A stretch of DNA of 64,000 nucleotides from Oceanobacillus kimchii X50 (lineage in GTDB: Bacteria > Bacillota > Bacilli > Bacillales > Amphibacillaceae). The notes beneath the pieces are model-generated. The model saw only the letters and a program-made list of their open reading frames with translations, searched no databases and was not told where the DNA came from. This document shows positions 8,818 through 16,928 of the stretch, piece by piece. A program made the position numbers and the translations under genes. Each line of letters begins with the position of its first letter. The first letter of the stretch is position 1. The stretch lies in the NCBI RefSeq assembly GCF_000340475.1, contig NZ_CM001792.1, positions 3,124,592 to 3,188,591 of the forward strand, written 5' to 3'.

Positions 8818-9840
8818 CTAACCGTGAGATAAGTCGAGTGCCTCCAATGGTAATCGACTATAGAAAAAATCATTATTGTCTAAAATAAACTCATTATAGG
8901 ATTGAATTAATATATCTTTATCTTGTTTCGCTAAACCTAAATAGTATCGTTGTAAGGGTGTTTTAATATTGACGGATTCTAAAAGTTTCAATGCTTTATC
9001 ATAGTCGCCTTTCGCAACTTCAAGATGGGCTTGTTCCGCTTTATCGATAGATTGTACCTTATCAACTTCTTTAAATTTACCTGAAAGGAACGGGATAAAA
9101 TTATTTTCAATTCGATGCTCGTACAATGTAATATTATATTTCCGGGAAATTTGTTGTGCTTTCTTTAAATGATACATACCTTTTTCATATGCATCAAAAG
9201 TATAGGATAAACCAAGATGACTATGGATGGTAGCCTCTAGTAGGATACTTTCATTAATATTTAACGCTTTATATGCATATTTTCTTGCAATAATCAACTC
9301 ATTTCTTGCCATGTGAAAAACAATATGAAATCGATAAATACGTACCTTAAAAAAGTTGACTAAAATGCGTTCTTTAACCTCGTCCAAGTGTGTTTCATAT
9401 GTAGCGATAAGATCTCCAAGTCGTCTATATTCTTGTTTATAGTAATAACAAGTTTCTCTTATTAGCTTAATTAATAATATAATTTCAGATTCCTTGATAG
9501 TGTATCTCGTTTTGAAATAGTCTAAGTAGTGAAGAGTTTTATCAGGAGATGTGCGTTGGCTAAATAAATCCAGCATAAGTCTATACGTATTGCCCCATAG
9601 CCTATTGGAAGGATTGATCGATTCACGATTTTTCTCGATTAGCTGATCTAACTCACGAAAATATCCATTCATGTAGAGATATTCCATTCCTGTCTTCTGA
9701 ATTTCGCTCGATGGGCTATTTATACAAATCGCTTTCATTATATCCCTTGCAACAGTTAAATCATATTCATGGTAAACTCTTGATGCAATGTCGGTCAACG
9801 AGTCTTCCGTATGAGATTCCATCAAATTCGTGAGGAACAA
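8818..9840 (-). CDS. AimR-like (arbitrium receptor family) TPR protein lacking an HTH
   Basis: This 340-residue all-helical protein matches the regulatory part of AimR lysis-lysogeny receptors of Bacillus phages. It has VARDIMKAICINS with LQK-like EIQKTGMEYLYMNGYF (about 29-58), ARNELIIARKYAYKAL (about 178-193) and the C-terminal signature TPLQRYYLGLAKQDKDILIQSY with NNDFFYSRLPLEAL (about 292-335). AimR binds a six-residue peptide through TPR repeats and binds DNA through an N-terminal HTH of about 60 residues. Here the protein starts where the TPR part begins. The frame upstream is closed by TGA three codons before the TTG start, so no HTH is encoded. The start is TTG after AGG at ten bases; ATG at 9822 is an alternative. 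No phage genes and no peptide gene are adjacent; the neighbours are spoIIQ and spoIIID. The family assignment is from memory of motifs; the role is unknown. Confidence 0.75.
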   Translation of the reverse strand: MFLTNLMESHTEDSLTDIASRVYHEYDLTVARDIMKAICINSPSSEIQKTGMEYLYMNGYFRELDQLIEKNRESINPSNRLWGNTYRLMLDLFSQRTSPDKTLHYLDYFKTRYTIKESEIILLIKLIRETCYYYKQEYRRLGDLIATYETHLDEVKERILVNFFKVRIYRFHIVFHMARNELIIARKYAYKALNINESILLEATIHSHLGLSYTFDAYEKGMYHLKKAQQISRKYNITLYEHRIENNFIPFLSGKFKEVDKVQSIDKAEQAHLEVAKGDYDKALKLLESVNIKTPLQRYYLGLAKQDKDILIQSYNEFILDNNDFFYSRLPLEALDLSHG

Positions 9841-9911
9841 TTTTCTTCATCCTTTTCCTTTTTAGGGAAAATTCCCTCTTTTTTAAAAACAATACTATCT
9901 TACCACAAATT

Positions 9912-9942
9912 ATTATAAATAAATTAATATATCGTTCGACAA
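9912..9942 (-). promoter_or_regulatory. Possible promoter with Spo0A box upstream of the AimR-like gene
   Basis: On the minus strand TATAAT (9912-9917) lies 19 bases downstream of TTGTCG (9937-9942). Overlapping the latter is TGTCGAA (9935-9941), an exact match to the core Spo0A box TGNCGAA. A 0A box at the -35 position with a long spacer is typical of Spo0A-activated promoters. A seven-base match can arise by chance. Confidence 0.4.
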
Positions 9943-10063
9943 TTTACGCATATTCATTGATACGTAGGGATAAAGTATGAAAGTTAATACCGATTACAAT
10001 CAAAAATACCTCACAACGCTTCCACTATCTAGATTATCCTGCATTCTTAGCGGTCATAAAGAA

Positions 10064-10087
10064 AGAGCCTGATAGAAATCAGGCTCT
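10064..10087 (-). terminator. Terminator of spoIIQ
   Basis: AGAGCCTGAT/ATCAGGCTCT forms a 10-bp stem with an AGAA loop, followed by TTTCTTT on the minus strand, directly after the spoIIQ stop. Confidence 0.85.
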
Positions 10088-10093
10088 CATCTA

Positions 10094-10957
10094 TTATTCT
10101 TCGATGTTTTCTTCTGTTTCTGGCTCTTCATCTGTATTTGATTCAGAATCAGAATCTTCTTCTACATCTTCTTCTACAGGTTGTTCCCCAGCGTTATCTT
10201 CTTGTTCCACATCATTAGACGATTCTTCACTTGCTTCATCTGTTTCGCCTTCTTCGGTAACTGCAGAATCTTCTTCTACATTTGCAAGACTACTAACTGG
10301 TTGATTAAAGTAACTTTCTGGATTTAATTCCGTACCAGATTTACGGATTTCAAAATGGACATGTGTTCCATTATCTTTTCCAAAAATGTTCTTTCCAGCT
10401 GTACCTAGCTTGTCTCCTTGAGTAAGCTTGTCTCCTGCTGATACAGAAACTTCTTCAAGACTAGCATAATACGTTTTTATATCTTCATCATGTGCTAGTA
10501 CAACGACATTACCTAACAATGGATCTTCTTTTACTTCTTCTACAGTACCACTGATCGCTGCAAGTACTTCAAATGTCTCTGCATTTGCTGCTGCAATATC
10601 TACACCAGTACTTTGATAGTATCGATTATTATATAGTACTAGTGCGTTTTGACGATCTTCTTGATCTGCGTCGTAGTCAAAAAATTTAGTTACGATTTCT
10701 GCTTCATCTACATTTGCTACTGGCATTGCGATTACTTCTTGCTGATCTAATACTGGTTCTGCATCTTCATCATTCATTACTGGTGTGTAATGATCTTCGG
10801 CAGATTTGTCATCCGCTGTATCAGAATCAATATTTTGATACCAGACTACGGCGGTTAATAAAACTGCTGCAATGGTTAAATACAGTGCTGGGAAAAACCA
10901 TTTCTTACGGAAAATTTGGCGCCATTTATTTTTTGGCCCTTTGAATTCCTCATTCAT
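10094..10957 (-). CDS. spoIIQ: Forespore engulfment protein SpoIIQ (degenerate M23 peptidase)
   Basis: This 287-residue protein has one N-terminal membrane span (about 19-41) and a LytM/M23 domain (about 110-215). The metal motif HxH is kept (GTHVHFE, His199 and His201), but the first motif's His is replaced by Ser116 (STGVD), so a full zinc site is missing, as in known SpoIIQ. SpoIIQ in the forespore membrane zips to SpoIIIAH in the mother cell during engulfment. Residues from about 226 to the end form an acidic tail of Glu, Asp and Ser that looks longer than in B. subtilis. A sigma-F-like promoter lies upstream. Confidence 0.93.
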   Translation of the reverse strand: MNEEFKGPKNKWRQIFRKKWFFPALYLTIAAVLLTAVVWYQNIDSDTADDKSAEDHYTPVMNDEDAEPVLDQQEVIAMPVANVDEAEIVTKFFDYDADQEDRQNALVLYNNRYYQSTGVDIAAANAETFEVLAAISGTVEEVKEDPLLGNVVVLAHDEDIKTYYASLEEVSVSAGDKLTQGDKLGTAGKNIFGKDNGTHVHFEIRKSGTELNPESYFNQPVSSLANVEEDSAVTEEGETDEASEESSNDVEQEDNAGEQPVEEDVEEDSDSESNTDEEPETEENIEE

Positions 10958-10976
10958 TTTTCATCACCTCTGCAAC

Positions 10977-11006
10977 CATTGTGAGCAGAAAAATCAAAAT
11001 ATATAC
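10977..11006 (-). promoter_or_regulatory. Candidate sigma-F promoter of spoIIQ
   Basis: GTATA (11002-11006), a 15-base spacer, then GCTCACAATG (10977-10986) agree with the core of the sigma-F consensus (GywTA, 15 bases, GgnrAnAnTw) at the G, A, A and T positions. The site would start transcription about 15 bases upstream of spoIIQ. The same spacing and pattern occurs upstream of spoIIR. Confidence 0.5.
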
Positions 11007-11186
11007 ATACAGAGCAAAAAAATTTAAAATTTTGTGGATGATTTAGTCAATTTCGGGAAAAGTAAATGGTTACATCCCCGGTTATTCCATCTTTTAAAGA
11101 GTTTTATAGTTTAGGATATGATAAAGCAAAATTCCGAGTTGTTGTTTGAATGTATTTTATATTCTTGCCGAATTAAACAGGAAAAA

Positions 11187-11213
11187 ACCCTCATTTTATC
11201 TTGAAACGAGGGT
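11187..11213 (-). terminator. Terminator overlapping the spoIID stop codon
   Basis: ACCCTC/GAGGGT stem followed by TTTTTTCC on the minus strand. The 5' arm lies within the last codons of spoIID, so gene end and terminator overlap. Confidence 0.7.
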
Positions 11214-12383
11214 CGGTGCTGTATCGTCAACAGAATTTATTTCAACATCCTTATAATAATAATGGATGATATCTTCATATGATTTTCCTTCTTTTGCCAT
11301 TCCATTGGCACCGTATTGACTCATCCCGATACCATGGCCAAAACCTTCTGTCGTAAATACTAAATGATTATTCTTTTGTTCTACTGTAAAATCACTTGAT
11401 AGGAGTTCTAAGTTTTCGCGAACTTCTCTACCTGAAATTGTCTTTCCAGCTATAACTAAGTCTTTGACCCTTCCACTGTCTGTTCGAGTTATTTCCATGG
11501 GCACTGTTTGATTTCCAGATAAGTCTATTTCCAGAGCACTGGAAACCTCTTCAAGTGTAAACATTGATTGACTCGTGTATTTTGGAGATTCTTCTTTATC
11601 CCAAGGACTTTCCACACTTCTTAAGTAGGATACTTCTGTTTCCCAATAATCTTCCGAGTTCTCGGTATATCCATTACTCGTTGAGAAAAAGGCTGCAGTG
11701 ATAGGAGCATCGTTATGCGTAATGATTTGCCCCTTAGTTTCTTTTACCGCATTATTGATTTTATTCATATTTTCTTCATAATTTTCTTTCCACAAGTCCT
11801 TTAATTCATCTTGGCTCTTATAGACTTGATGGTTAACTGTGTCAGTTAAATCATATGGATTATTGTCTTCCCCATGTAGTAGTAGATTCACTGTAAATGT
11901 TCTTGCGGCTACAGCCTGAGCTTTTAAGGCTTCTAATTCAAATTCAGCAGACATTTCAGATGCGACTACTCCCGCAACATATTCTTCCAAAGGGACATCC
12001 TCAACGGTCTCCTTCTTGTCTCGCATTACTGCTACAGAAAAAGGAGAACCACCTACATCGACAACTTCCTGTTCAGTATCTTGGGACGCTGCTTGATTCT
12101 CTTTAGCTTGTGAATATGTTCCACTATTATCTTTGGAGAGATTGACTACAATAGCTGGTACAACCAGTATAAACATCATCAGAATTCCAAAAAAACTGAT
12201 CATCGTTAATCTCCATGGAACAGGTGATTTATTTTGGAAATACCGGGATTTTCGATTACGGAAAGGCACAATTTTTTTAAGCCCTGGTTCTTGATGACTG
12301 GCATATGGTTGCTTTTTTTGTTTGAGCATCATTATTTTCTTTTGGATAGATGGTTTTCTTCTTTTTATATACTTTTTTTGCAC
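11196..12383 (-). CDS. spoIID: Stage II sporulation protein D, engulfment lytic transglycosylase
   Basis: This 395-residue protein has a basic N-terminal tail of about 56 residues, one membrane span (about 57-82), and the SpoIID/LytB domain: VPLEEYVAGVVASEMSAEFELEALKAQAVAARTF (in parts, about 125-165) with the catalytic-Glu region SEM, ending in GFGHGIGMSQYGANGMA. SpoIID cleaves glycan strands and, with SpoIIP and SpoIIM, drives engulfment from the mother cell. The GTG at 12383 is set by AAAGGAGGA six bases upstream, so the long N-tail is real. In B. subtilis spoIID directly follows murAA; here the dpp-ykf operon lies between them. Confidence 0.95.
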   Translation of the reverse strand: MQKKYIKRRKPSIQKKIMMLKQKKQPYASHQEPGLKKIVPFRNRKSRYFQNKSPVPWRLTMISFFGILMMFILVVPAIVVNLSKDNSGTYSQAKENQAASQDTEQEVVDVGGSPFSVAVMRDKKETVEDVPLEEYVAGVVASEMSAEFELEALKAQAVAARTFTVNLLLHGEDNNPYDLTDTVNHQVYKSQDELKDLWKENYEENMNKINNAVKETKGQIITHNDAPITAAFFSTSNGYTENSEDYWETEVSYLRSVESPWDKEESPKYTSQSMFTLEEVSSALEIDLSGNQTVPMEITRTDSGRVKDLVIAGKTISGREVRENLELLSSDFTVEQKNNHLVFTTEGFGHGIGMSQYGANGMAKEGKSYEDIIHYYYKDVEINSVDDTAPTLVSR

Positions 12384-12410
12384 AGCCTTCCTCCTTTGCC
12401 ATTAAGGTTT

Positions 12411-12427
12411 GATGCTAATCTAGCATC
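12411..12427. promoter_or_regulatory. Palindrome in the spoIID 5' region
   Basis: GATGCTA-ATC-TAGCATC is a perfect 7-bp inverted repeat with a 3-base centre, between the candidate promoter and the spoIID ribosome site. It could be an operator or an mRNA hairpin. No assignment is possible from sequence alone. Confidence 0.4.
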
Positions 12428-12437
12428 CCTACTAATA

Positions 12438-12466
12438 AATCTATACAGTCACTCGAAAAAATAGAC
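12438..12466 (-). promoter_or_regulatory. Candidate sigma-E promoter of spoIID
   Basis: GTCTATT (12460-12466), a 14-base spacer and TATAGATT (12438-12445) loosely fit the sigma-E pattern (KMATATT and CATACAMT). spoIID is a sigma-E gene in B. subtilis. The -10 has two mismatches, so this is tentative. Confidence 0.3.
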
Positions 12467-12606
12467 CTTAAATTTAGCGAAGAAGAAAAACTTCATTTTT
12501 TTGTAACATTGATATGTTTGGTATATTCACTTTTTACAAAAATATGCCCTTCTCTAAAAATAAATTAACATATTATCAACTGTTCTCTCTTTAAAGGAGA
12601 AGGCGT

Positions 12607-12645
12607 AAAAAAGCTAGCTCCGTTCAAAATACGAACAGTACTAGC
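12607..12645 (-). terminator. Terminator of the dpp-ykf operon
   Basis: GCTAG...GTTC and GAAC...CTAGC form a stem with an internal mismatch, followed by TTTTTTACG on the minus strand, 12 bases past the ykfD stop. Confidence 0.75.
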
Positions 12646-12656
12646 ATCTCAGTAAT

Positions 12657-13673
12657 TTAACGAATCGCCCCTTCTTTCAACTGTGGTCCGGTATGAGGAC
12701 TGTTTTCTTTTGACTTATCATACAGATGACAGGCAACATAATGGCCTTCTTCTGCCTCTTGCCACACAGGACGATCTTTCGCACAAACTTCCATCGCCAT
12801 CGGACAACGTGTACGAAACACACAACCACTTGGAGGATGAATCGGACTAGGTAGCTCACCTTCCAATATAATTCGTTCCCGCTGATCTTCAATATCCGGA
12901 TCGGGAATAGGAATCGCTGATAACAACGCCTTCGTATAAGGATGTAAAGGATTATCATACAAATGTTCACTTTGGGTTTCTTCTACCATGTTTCCTAAAT
13001 ACATTACACCAATTCGATCTGAAAACTGCTTTACCATCGATAAATCGTGGGCAATAAATAGAAAAGTTAACCCTTTCTCTTGTTGTAATCGCTTCATAAG
13101 GTTAACTACCTGTGCTTGTACTGAAACATCCAGTGCTGAAATCGGTTCATCTGCAATAATAAATTCTGGATCTAAAGCAAGGGCTCGAGCTATACCAATC
13201 CGTTGACGCTGACCACCACTAAATTCATGAGGATAACGATTAGCATGATCCTTATTCAAGCCTACCTCTTCCAACAGTTCATGAACGCGTTTCAACCTCT
13301 CTTTTTTATTTGAATACAGACCATGTACTTCCATTGGTTCAGATATAATCTCTTTAATCGTAGAACGTGGATTTAAGGATGCATATGGATCCTGAAAAAT
13401 CATTTGCATTTTTCGATAAAAAGAAAAACGATCTTTTTCACTTAGTTCATGTACATTCTCAAGATCAAATATTACTTCTCCATCTGTCTTGTCATATAGA
13501 CCAAGAATGGTTCGACCAATTGTAGATTTTCCGCATCCTGATTCCCCTACCAACCCATAAGTCTCTCCACGTTTTACATGAAAAGAGATATCATCAACTG
13601 CTTTCAATATACTTCCTTTACCGACTTGAAAATACTTCTTTAAGTTACGAACGTCTAAAATATAATCTTGCAT
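12657..13673 (-). CDS. ykfD: Peptide ABC transporter ATP-binding protein YkfD/DppF
   Basis: This is an OppF/DppF-type ATPase of 338 residues. It has Walker [10 protein letters not shown], the signature [15 protein letters not shown], and Walker [14 protein letters not shown] with the switch His in AHDLS. The C-terminal oligopeptide-transporter extension carries the Cys motif ([14 protein letters not shown], then VACH) typical of an iron-sulfur-binding tail. Start at ATG 13673, six bases after AGGAGGG; the ATG two codons upstream abuts the ribosome site. It is the last gene of the operon and probably pairs with dppD to power dppB and dppC. Confidence 0.9.
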   Translation of the reverse strand: MQDYILDVRNLKKYFQVGKGSILKAVDDISFHVKRGETYGLVGESGCGKSTIGRTILGLYDKTDGEVIFDLENVHELSEKDRFSFYRKMQMIFQDPYASLNPRSTIKEIISEPMEVHGLYSNKKERLKRVHELLEEVGLNKDHANRYPHEFSGGQRQRIGIARALALDPEFIIADEPISALDVSVQAQVVNLMKRLQQEKGLTFLFIAHDLSMVKQFSDRIGVMYLGNMVEETQSEHLYDNPLHPYTKALLSAIPIPDPDIEDQRERIILEGELPSPIHPPSGCVFRTRCPMAMEVCAKDRPVWQEAEEGHYVACHLYDKSKENSPHTGPQLKEGAIR

Positions 13674-13688
13674 TCTCATCCCTCCTAA

Positions 13689-14621
13689 TCACCAGTATCT
13701 TCGTGCTGCACATAATTCTTTTTCATATTTGGTTCCCGCTAATGGAGTGATTTCGATCCCTTTACCTGTTTGTGGTGAATGTAACATTTCATCGTTTCCT
13801 TTATATATTCCTACATGATGGATACTTCCTTTTCCTTCTTCATAGGCAAAAAATAATAAATCTCCAGATTGTAATTCATTAAACGGTACTTCTTTTCCAC
13901 CAGCAGCTTGATCACTCGCATCCCTAGCAATCCAATATCCATTCGCTTTATGAGTCGCATAAGCTAACCCAGAACAATCGTAACCAAAAGCGCTCATTCC
14001 TCCCCAGAAATAATCTAAACGTAAAAATGGGATTCCGGTTCGAACGATGTCCTCTCCAGTACGTGTAGGGACTCCTTCTCTTGTAGAAAAAATAAGTACA
14101 TCTCCTCTAGCTAAATATTGAACACCATGTGGAGTCTGAACTTGTACACGACCTTGTTCTTCCGTTACCAAGGGAAGAATGGTTGCAAAACTAATTTCAA
14201 TCGTTTGTCTCCCATCTTGGGTTTCTAACCAGCTCTTGTTTTTGTTAACCATCACCATCGATTCGCTTACCCAATCTGACTTTGTTGTCATAGTTAATTG
14301 TTGCTTGGGAATCCACCCAGGATATCCTCTTATATCCTTTTTAGAAGCTTGAAATGGTAATACTACTTCAGCCCAATCGTCTAATTCATTAATTACAATT
14401 ACCGGTTCACCATATAATGCTTGTGTTTGAACTCTATTTTCATTACATAGAGCTAATCGTTCATCATAGGAAAGTTTCTCGTACCATTTATTTATATTCG
14501 TTGGGTTCGTTCGTCCGTCTTTATCTATATCCCTTACAGACTGTGGATTTGTCCATACCGTCGCCACTTGTACATCGGTAACCCAAAAATCTTCAGTTAA
14601 TTGATCAAACGTTTGATTCAT
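13689..14621 (-). CDS. ykfC: Gamma-D-glutamyl-L-diamino acid endopeptidase (NlpC/P60), YkfC
   Basis: This 310-residue protein has no signal peptide. An N-terminal SH3b-like half (about 1-175) precedes an NlpC/P60 domain. The catalytic Cys is in GYDCSGLAY and the His in SIHHVGIY, both in the last third. In B. subtilis YkfC cleaves the bond between gamma-D-Glu and the diamino acid in imported murein peptides with a free N-terminal L-Ala, releasing L-Ala-D-Glu for YkfB. The lack of a signal peptide fits cytoplasmic recycling. It follows ykfB by 28 bases. Confidence 0.92.
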   Translation of the reverse strand: MNQTFDQLTEDFWVTDVQVATVWTNPQSVRDIDKDGRTNPTNINKWYEKLSYDERLALCNENRVQTQALYGEPVIVINELDDWAEVVLPFQASKKDIRGYPGWIPKQQLTMTTKSDWVSESMVMVNKNKSWLETQDGRQTIEISFATILPLVTEEQGRVQVQTPHGVQYLARGDVLIFSTREGVPTRTGEDIVRTGIPFLRLDYFWGGMSAFGYDCSGLAYATHKANGYWIARDASDQAAGGKEVPFNELQSGDLLFFAYEEGKGSIHHVGIYKGNDEMLHSPQTGKGIEITPLAGTKYEKELCAARRYW

Positions 14622-14649
14622 TTAACTCCTTCCCCCATTCCGAATTATT

Positions 14650-15750
14650 TCATTCTGTTTTTTTCAAAAACGTGGAACGAATTCCACTGATTCCTAATCC
14701 ATAATTCTTACTAAATGAAAGATGACTACCCTTATAATTCACTCCACCATGAACCAAATCTCCTGATAGCATTAATGGGGAATCAAAATCAAATTTTGTA
14801 ACAACTGGATGGCTTGCAGCAAAATGAGCAGCCGCACTAATTCCTAGTTTCGTTTCTATCATGCTACCTACCATACATTCTATTCCATAGCTTTGCGCTA
14901 AAGTTGCTATTTTTCTAGCTTGATGGATTCCACCAGACTTCATTAACTTAATATTAATAAGATCTGCTGCCTTATTTTCTAATACTTGTCTCGCATCATA
15001 GATAGAAAATACTGATTCATCCGCCATAATTGGAGTTTCTGTTCGTTCGGTTATATATCTTAATCCTTCAATGTCTCTCGCTGCCACTGGTTGTTCTACA
15101 AGTTCAATATTTAGTTGCAAGTCTTCCATCTTCTGAATTACCTGTACAGCTTCTTTTGGCTTCCAACCTTGATTCGCATCGAGTCGAATACGAACTTCAT
15201 TGCCAACTGCTCGACGAATCGCTTTGATTCGCTCCATATCTGTTTCAATTTGATCTTTACCAACCTTTATCTTCAATATCGAGAATCCATTTAGTTTATA
15301 TTGGTTAGCATCTCTTACCATTTCTTCTACAGTATTTACACTGACGGTATAATCTGTTTCAATTTCCGATTGGTAACCTCCTAAATATTGATAAAGGGGT
15401 AATTTTGCATATTGTGCTAATAAATCAAAAACGGCCATATCGACAGCAGCTTTGGCACTCGTATTTCCAATCATGCACGCTTGCAGTTGTTCAAAAATAC
15501 GTTCATAAGCAGACAGTGATGTACCTAGTAAAAGTGGTTTAATCACCTGATTAATAGCATATTCGATACTTGCCAGACTGTCCCCAGTTATTACATGAGT
15601 CGGAGGAGCTTCTCCCCATCCTATATAACCATCTTCACTTGTTAGTTTGACGATGATAGATTCAGCTACCGTTACAGTACGTAATGCTGTCTTAAACGGG
15701 GTGTGTAATGGCACTGACCCAATAAAGGTTTCTAGATTTGTAATCTTCAT
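14650..15750 (-). CDS. ykfB: L-Ala-D/L-Glu epimerase YkfB
   Basis: This enolase-superfamily enzyme has 366 residues. It has the muconate-lactonizing subgroup residues in order: KIKVG (general base Lys), RLDANQGW, VEQPV, ADESVF (metal ligands Asp, Glu, Asp) and IKLMKSGG (second Lys). It converts L-Ala-D-Glu from murein peptides to L-Ala-L-Glu, which ordinary peptidases can split. Its place between ykfA and ykfC supports this substrate over other enolase-family reactions. The start has GAGGGGAG upstream. Confidence 0.92.
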   Translation of the reverse strand: MKITNLETFIGSVPLHTPFKTALRTVTVAESIIVKLTSEDGYIGWGEAPPTHVITGDSLASIEYAINQVIKPLLLGTSLSAYERIFEQLQACMIGNTSAKAAVDMAVFDLLAQYAKLPLYQYLGGYQSEIETDYTVSVNTVEEMVRDANQYKLNGFSILKIKVGKDQIETDMERIKAIRRAVGNEVRIRLDANQGWKPKEAVQVIQKMEDLQLNIELVEQPVAARDIEGLRYITERTETPIMADESVFSIYDARQVLENKAADLINIKLMKSGGIHQARKIATLAQSYGIECMVGSMIETKLGISAAAHFAASHPVVTKFDFDSPLMLSGDLVHGGVNYKGSHLSFSKNYGLGISGIRSTFLKKTE

Positions 15751-15762
15751 GTTTTCTCCCCT

Positions 15763-16680
15763 CTATCTGACACCAGAATCAATAGTTAAAGATTTGCTTT
15801 CTGAAGATAACTCCGCCACAACACCTAACGGCAGTGAAAAATGAGGAAAACAATGCCCAATTTTGAACCCTCCGATTACAGGTTTTCTGAGTGGTCGAAA
15901 ATAATCTTCAAATACATCTGTTAAAGAAAGACTTGGTTGAACGGTTGGTTCCGCATCCGCAAAGTCTCCCACTATAATTCCAGCTGCATCTTCTAACTTT
16001 CCAGCTAGTCGTAACTGATTAAGCATGCTATCCACGCGGTAAGGTTCTTCTCCTATATCTTCTATTAATAATAGTTTATTTTTTGTATCAATCTCATAAG
16101 AGGTTCCCATTGAACTGACTAATAATGATAGATTCCCACCAACAACTTCTCCTTTTGCGGTACCGTTTGTATACACATAAAGCGGAGACACTTTCTCTGA
16201 ATAAATTAGTTCAGTAGGTTCAAATAATTGTTTAAATAATTGGCCAGAGAATCGATCAAAATCTGCTTTTACAATATCCGATGCGGCCATTGGTCCATGA
16301 AATGTAACCAGCCCCGTAGCTTGACGAATAGCCGTATGTAAATAGGTAATATCACTATAACCCCAAATAATTTTGGGGTTATTTCCAATTAAATTCATAT
16401 CTAAGTGATCTACGATACGAGCGGATCCATATCCACCCCGCGCGAAAAAAATAGCTTTAATACTTCTATCTGCAATCATCTCATGAAAATCTTCCAGTCG
16501 CTGTTCGTCACCAGCAGATAAATAACCTCTTTCGTCATAAAGGTAATTACCTATGTGCACGCGAAGACCTAGCTGCTCAAAAAATGATAAAGATTTATTT
16601 ACCTTTTCTCGGTCAGGCGGTCCTGCCGGGGCAACTATTCCAATTTTATCTCCTTCTTTAAGCCGATTAGGAAGTATCAT
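15763..16680 (-). CDS. ykfA: LD-carboxypeptidase (S66 family) YkfA
   Basis: This S66 serine peptidase begins MILPNRLKEGDKIGIVAPAGPP. The nucleophile region ARGGYGSARIVDHLD and the substrate-pocket motif IIWGYSDITYLH are intact, and the C-terminal His region (GHCFPHFSLPLG) is present. The enzyme removes the terminal D-Ala from imported tetrapeptides. I choose ATG 16680, which has AAAGAGGGA seven bases upstream, over the longer frame starting at 16746. It lies 12 bases before ykfB. Confidence 0.9.
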   Translation of the reverse strand: MILPNRLKEGDKIGIVAPAGPPDREKVNKSLSFFEQLGLRVHIGNYLYDERGYLSAGDEQRLEDFHEMIADRSIKAIFFARGGYGSARIVDHLDMNLIGNNPKIIWGYSDITYLHTAIRQATGLVTFHGPMAASDIVKADFDRFSGQLFKQLFEPTELIYSEKVSPLYVYTNGTAKGEVVGGNLSLLVSSMGTSYEIDTKNKLLLIEDIGEEPYRVDSMLNQLRLAGKLEDAAGIIVGDFADAEPTVQPSLSLTDVFEDYFRPLRKPVIGGFKIGHCFPHFSLPLGVVAELSSESKSLTIDSGVR

Positions 16681-16769
16681 GAAAAAATCCCTCTTTCTTA
16701 TGTATTCATGAACAAAGGCGAAATTGCCCATATATCCGCGTACCAACTGCGGTATTTATGTAAATATTA

Positions 16770-16888
16770 AGAAATATATGTGCTTATCCAGCGGCAGCTG
16801 GTGAGCCTCCGATTGCTATGCAACCCGGGGACTCACCTATGCCTCACTCCCGCAGGAATCCTGCAAAAATTAACTCCAATATATCTTT
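16770..16888. repeat. Short MITE-like repeat (family 1, copy C) inside the dpp-ykf operon
   Basis: It begins with AGAAATATAT, as the other family members begin with AGAAATATAC, and contains the family hairpin: GGTGAGCCTCC pairs with GGGGACTCACC across 16 bases. It is about 119 bp, shorter and more diverged than the copies at 36428-36593 and 46056-46222. It fills the gap between dppE and ykfA, so the operon mRNA would carry the hairpin. Confidence 0.55.
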
Positions 16889-16928
16889 ATTCTTCTTGTA
16901 TTTTGTCTCTGCGTATTTTCTAGTATGA

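Noticed and set aside
8818..9840. AimR-like gene as evidence of a prophage
   Set aside because: No integrase, structural, lysis or att-like features are present, and the flanking genes are conserved sporulation genes.
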